Assembly (NCBI GenBank): GCA_023253625.1
Contig: JALRFY010000192.1
Coordinates: 1 to 42,021 of the forward strand
Reading direction: 5' to 3'
Length of the DNA stretch: 42,021 nucleotides
DNA from: Akkermansiaceae bacterium
GTDB taxonomy: Bacteria; Verrucomicrobiota; Verrucomicrobiia; Verrucomicrobiales; Akkermansiaceae
The notes beneath the pieces were generated by a model, which made no database searches, was not told the DNA's origin, and was given only the letters and a program-made list of their open reading frames with translations. The translations under genes were made by a program, and so were the position numbers. This document shows positions 39,215 through 42,021 of the stretch, piece by piece (positions within the stretch are counted from its first letter, which is position 1; each line of letters begins with the position of its first letter).

Positions 39215-40810
39215 TTACAACGCGAAACTCAGCACGCGGATGATGCCGGGCGTCGCGCGGAGTTTTTCGAGCAAGCTGGCGGGTGGCTCGGTGTCTACTT
39301 CGATGACGGTGACCGCGCGGGTGTGCTCGGTGTTCCGGCTGAGCGCCATGTTGGCGATGTTCACAGACGCCTCGCCGAGCGAGGTGCCGACCAGGCCGAC
39401 CATGCCGGGGCGGTCGTCGTTTTCCACGAACAGGAAACGGCCGGTGGGCGCGGTTTCAACGTAGTGACCGGCGATGTGCACAATGCGCGGCGATTTGCCG
39501 TAGAAGGTGCCCGCCACGGTGCAGGTTTCATCGCCCTTGTCCGCGGAAACCTCGATCAACTCGGTGCAGTTGGTGGCCAGCGCAACGGTGGACTCGCTTA
39601 CTCGCAGGCCGAGGTTCTTGGCGACAGCGGGCGCGTTGACCAGGTTGACCTGCGCCTCGTCGTGGGCGGCGGCGAGGTATCCGGTGAGGACGCGGCGGGT
39701 GATGAGTTCGGTATCGAGCTCGGACACCGGGCCGAGGTAGGACACGCGGATGGAATCGCACTGCGCCGGGGCGATGCGCGAGAGCAGCTTGCCGAGGGAG
39801 TTGGCGAGGTCGAGGTAGGGGCCCACGCTTTCGAGCGTGCGGCTGTCGAGGTTCGGCATGTTCACCGCGTTGCGGATCTCGCCGGTGACGAGGAAATCGC
39901 GCACCTGCTGTGCCACCTCGATGCCGACGTTTTCCTGCGCCTCGGCAGTGGACGCGCCGAGGTGCGGGGTGAAGACGGTTTTTTTCGCCGAGAAAAGCGC
40001 GAAGTCAGCGGGCGGCGGCTCGTTTTCGAAGACATCGAGCGCGATGCCGGCGAGATGGCCCTCGTCGAGCAAAGCCTTGGCGGCGGCTTCATCGACGAGC
40101 CCGCCGCGGGCGCAGTTCACGATGAGCGCGCCGCGGTTCATCCGGCGGATGCGGGTGTCGTTGAGGATGTGTTGGGTTTCCGGCGTGAGCGGCACGTGGA
40201 GCGTGACGATGTCCGCGCCCGTAAGCGCTTCGTCGGGGGTTTCGGCGAGTTCCACCTTGAGCGACTGCGCGCGGGCGGCGGTGAGGAAGGGATCGAATGC
40301 GACGACGGTCATGCCGAAGGCCTGGGCGCGCTTGGCGAACTCGGTGCCGATGCGGCCCATGCCGAGAATGGCGAGGCGCTTGCCGTTGATTTCGACGCCC
40401 TCAAAGGACTTGCGGTCCCATTTTCCGGAAATCATCGAGGCGTGCGCCTGCGGGATGTTGCGTGCGAGCGCGAGCATCAGGGTGAAGGCGTGCTCGGCAG
40501 TGGAAACCGTGTTGCCGCTGGGTGTGTTCATCACCACCACGCCGTGGTCGGTGGCAGCGGAGCGGTCGATGTTGTCCACGCCCACGCCGGCGCGGCCGAT
40601 GACCCGGAGGTTTTTGGCGGCGGCGAAGACCTCGGGCGTCACCTTGGTCTGGGAACGCACCACCAGGCCGTGATACTCGCCGATGATTTCGAGCAACTCC
40701 GCCGGCTTGAGGCCGGTGTTCACATCCACGGAAATACCGGGGGCATTTCGCAGGGCATCCACGCCCTTGTCGGAGATCGGATCGGAAACGAGCACGCGAA
40801 GATCAGCCAT
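39215..40810 (-). CDS. serA: D-3-phosphoglycerate dehydrogenase
   Basis: The ATG at 40808-40810 (MADLRVLVSD) gives 531 residues, the long form with catalytic, ASB and ACT domains; the open frame upstream of it has no matching sequence. It oxidises 3-phosphoglycerate, the first step of serine synthesis. Visible motifs are LRVIGRAGVGVDNID, the NAD-binding GKRLAILGMGRIGTEFAKRA, NCARGGLVDEAA with its arginine, and TPHLGASTAEAQENVG with the catalytic His. The C-terminal ACT domain ends with NDDRPGMVGLVGTSLGEASV, the likely serine-feedback site. It lies downstream of the aldehyde dehydrogenase gene, with a hairpin-rich gap between. Confidence 0.97.
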   Translation of the reverse strand: MADLRVLVSDPISDKGVDALRNAPGISVDVNTGLKPAELLEIIGEYHGLVVRSQTKVTPEVFAAAKNLRVIGRAGVGVDNIDRSAATDHGVVVMNTPSGNTVSTAEHAFTLMLALARNIPQAHASMISGKWDRKSFEGVEINGKRLAILGMGRIGTEFAKRAQAFGMTVVAFDPFLTAARAQSLKVELAETPDEALTGADIVTLHVPLTPETQHILNDTRIRRMNRGALIVNCARGGLVDEAAAKALLDEGHLAGIALDVFENEPPPADFALFSAKKTVFTPHLGASTAEAQENVGIEVAQQVRDFLVTGEIRNAVNMPNLDSRTLESVGPYLDLANSLGKLLSRIAPAQCDSIRVSYLGPVSELDTELITRRVLTGYLAAAHDEAQVNLVNAPAVAKNLGLRVSESTVALATNCTELIEVSADKGDETCTVAGTFYGKSPRIVHIAGHYVETAPTGRFLFVENDDRPGMVGLVGTSLGEASVNIANMALSRNTEHTRAVTVIEVDTEPPASLLEKLRATPGIIRVLSFAL

Positions 40811-40812
40811 AG

Positions 40813-40877
40813 GCGGCGGGCTTAAACGACCGGCCCGCCTGTGGCAAGACCGGGGGCGGGGAAAATTCCCCACGCCC
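40813..40877 (-). promoter_or_regulatory. Two GC-rich hairpins in the serA leader
   Basis: The inverted repeat GGCGGGC (40815-40821) / GCCCGCC (40833-40839) lies next to the serA ATG. A second stem of eight base pairs with a 2-base bulge pairs 40854-40861 with 40868-40877 around AAAATT. Neither has a T run. They could shape the serA leader or be a weak terminator for the upstream aldehyde dehydrogenase gene. Confidence 0.35.
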
Positions 40878-41028
40878 GAGACCGCATGCATCTCAGGTGA
40901 GGGTCCATGGAGCGGCGAAACAGCTTCGCCGGTGTCCATGAACCAGCCATGAGGTGGGCGGATGCGCCGGAGATTGGCTTCCCATGGGCGTCGGCGGACA
41001 TGCTCCGCCGCTCCTTGAGCCGGCAGCA

Positions 41029-42021
41029 TCAGCCGAACCACCGCATCATTCTTTTCAGCACCGCCAGCGACGCCTTGGGCGGCGGGTAACGGAAGGCGGG
41101 GTCCGGCGAGAACCCGCGGCACAGGATGCTGCGCGCATGCGTGAAACACTCGAATCCGGCCCGGCCGTGGTAAGATCCCATGCCGCTCTCCCCCACCCCA
41201 CCGAATGGCAGGTCGCGGCCGATGATATGGGTCACGGTGTCATTCACACAAACGCCGCCCGAGCGGGTGCCCGCGAGGACTTTCCCGCGCAACGCGGCAT
41301 CGTGGGTGAAGAGATAGAGCGCGAGCGGCGGCGGCACCCCGCGAAGTCTTCCAAGCACCTCATCCATGTCATCATATTCGATCACCGGCAGGATCGGCCC
41401 GAAGATTTCATCGCGCATGGCCGGCGAGTCCCACGACACGTTTCCCAGAATGGTGGGCGGAATGAACAGATCGCCCGCATCGCACCCGGGGATGTCCGCC
41501 AGCGAGGCGAGACGATCGAAATGCCGCCGGTTGATGATGCGTCCGTAATCGGCGCTGTGCTGTGGATCCTTGCCGTAGAAATCGCGCAATGTGGCTTTCA
41601 TGGCATCCACCAGGGATGAGGCGATGTCGCGGTGCGCCAGCACGAAGTCGGGTGCCACGCAGGTCTGCCCGGCGTTCATGAATTTCCCCCAGACGATGCG
41701 GCGGGCGGTGACGGCGGCGGGTGCGTCCGCGGCGACGATGCACGGCGACTTGCCGCCGAGTTCGAGCGTGACGGGGGTGAGGTGCCGTGCGGCGGCGGCC
41801 ATCACCTCGCGGCCGATGGCGGTGCCGCCGGTGAAGAAGATCTTGTCGAATTTTTCGCGCAGCAGGGATTCGGAGGTCTCACGGCCGCCCTCGACCACCG
41901 CGACGTGTTCCCCGGTGAAGGTTTCACGGATCAACTCCGCAACCGCGGCCGAGGTCTGTGGCGCAAGCTCGGACGGCTTGAGCACGGCAGTGTTTCCGGC
42001 AGCGATGGCGGAGACGAGTGG
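41029..42021 (-). CDS. Aldehyde dehydrogenase, class 3-like, C-terminal part
   Basis: The frame enters from the right edge as PLVSAIAAGNTAVLKPSELA and continues for 330 residues to a stop at 41029, so the N-terminal NAD-binding part is outside the window. Present are the NAD loop FTGGTAIGREVM, the catalytic Glu in TLELGGKSPCIV, the catalytic Cys in NAGQTCVAPDFVL, GPILPVIEYDD, and the ending LPFGGVGESGMGSYHGRAGF, which is typical of class 3 or fatty-aldehyde ALDHs. The C-terminus is hydrophobic and basic (LKRMMRWFG), which could favour membrane association as in some class 3 enzymes. It oxidises aldehydes to acids with NAD(P). The substrate is unknown. Confidence 0.93.
   Translation of the reverse strand, partial: PLVSAIAAGNTAVLKPSELAPQTSAAVAELIRETFTGEHVAVVEGGRETSESLLREKFDKIFFTGGTAIGREVMAAAARHLTPVTLELGGKSPCIVAADAPAAVTARRIVWGKFMNAGQTCVAPDFVLAHRDIASSLVDAMKATLRDFYGKDPQHSADYGRIINRRHFDRLASLADIPGCDAGDLFIPPTILGNVSWDSPAMRDEIFGPILPVIEYDDMDEVLGRLRGVPPPLALYLFTHDAALRGKVLAGTRSGGVCVNDTVTHIIGRDLPFGGVGESGMGSYHGRAGFECFTHARSILCRGFSPDPAFRYPPPKASLAVLKRMMRWFG

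Noticed and set aside
40811-41149. 113-residue N-terminal extension of serA
   Set aside because: The extension has no similarity to SerA, reaches into the aldehyde dehydrogenase gene and covers hairpin-rich DNA; the ATG at 40810 matches the family start.

Overview
The window looks like part of a chromosome from the phylum Verrucomicrobiota, probably order Verrucomicrobiales (Luteolibacter/Haloferula-like). This is an inference from gene content: an exosortase with several PEP-CTERM proteins ending in short arginine tails, a GntR/LacI hybrid regulator, a secreted sulfatase, pseudopilin-like proteins, high GC, and few strong Shine-Dalgarno sites. No rRNA, confident tRNA, transposase, CRISPR array or phage gene was seen.

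Region 1 (about 1-14.7 kb, all on the minus strand) is an exopolysaccharide and exosortase locus. Read from right to left it encodes an O-antigen-ligase-type polymerase, a tiny secreted ORF, a PEP-CTERM protein with its own terminator, an outer-membrane beta-barrel, a Wza-like export protein, a Wzc-like tyrosine autokinase, an exosortase coupled to it by a GTGA overlap, a TPR membrane protein, a second PEP-CTERM protein with a strong terminator, an EpsI-like protein, a short antitoxin plus PemK/MazF toxin, and the start of a nucleotide-sugar dehydrogenase. Together these would make, polymerise and export a polysaccharide and sort PEP-CTERM proteins to the envelope. Several short interspersed repeats lie in this region, and some have become in-frame coding sequence inside epsI.

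Region 2 (14.9-25.9 kb) is mostly housekeeping and unlinked genes: a KH-domain RNA-binding protein, a lipoate-ligase-like protein, purC, a membrane zinc-ribbon protein, folP, a secreted protein with YD-like segments, an apparently dead metallopeptidase homologue, acylphosphatase, a sulfatase, an ABC-2 permease, 6-phosphofructokinase, a secreted beta-propeller and a small exported protein.

Region 3 (26.1-39.1 kb) looks like a beta-1,3-glucan (laminarin-type) utilisation locus. It has a GntR/LacI hybrid regulator and a LacI regulator, a GPH-type sugar:cation symporter, an 1140-residue cytoplasmic protein with GH94-clan-like phosphorylase features, two related secreted beta-sandwich proteins (one with PEP-CTERM) around a pseudopilin, an aldose-1-epimerase-like protein and a GH81 endo-beta-1,3-glucanase lipoprotein. 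A model that fits is: surface GH81 cuts the glucan, the symporter imports oligosaccharides, and the 1140-residue enzyme degrades them in the cytoplasm. The divergent promoter at 33.19-33.44 kb carries repeated AATTGCA/TGCAATT motifs that look like operators.

Region 4 (39.2-42.0 kb) holds serA and the C-terminal part of an aldehyde dehydrogenase cut by the window edge. Most start sites were moved inward from the longest open frame, using signal peptides, family lengths and ATG positions, so N-termini are less certain than gene identities.
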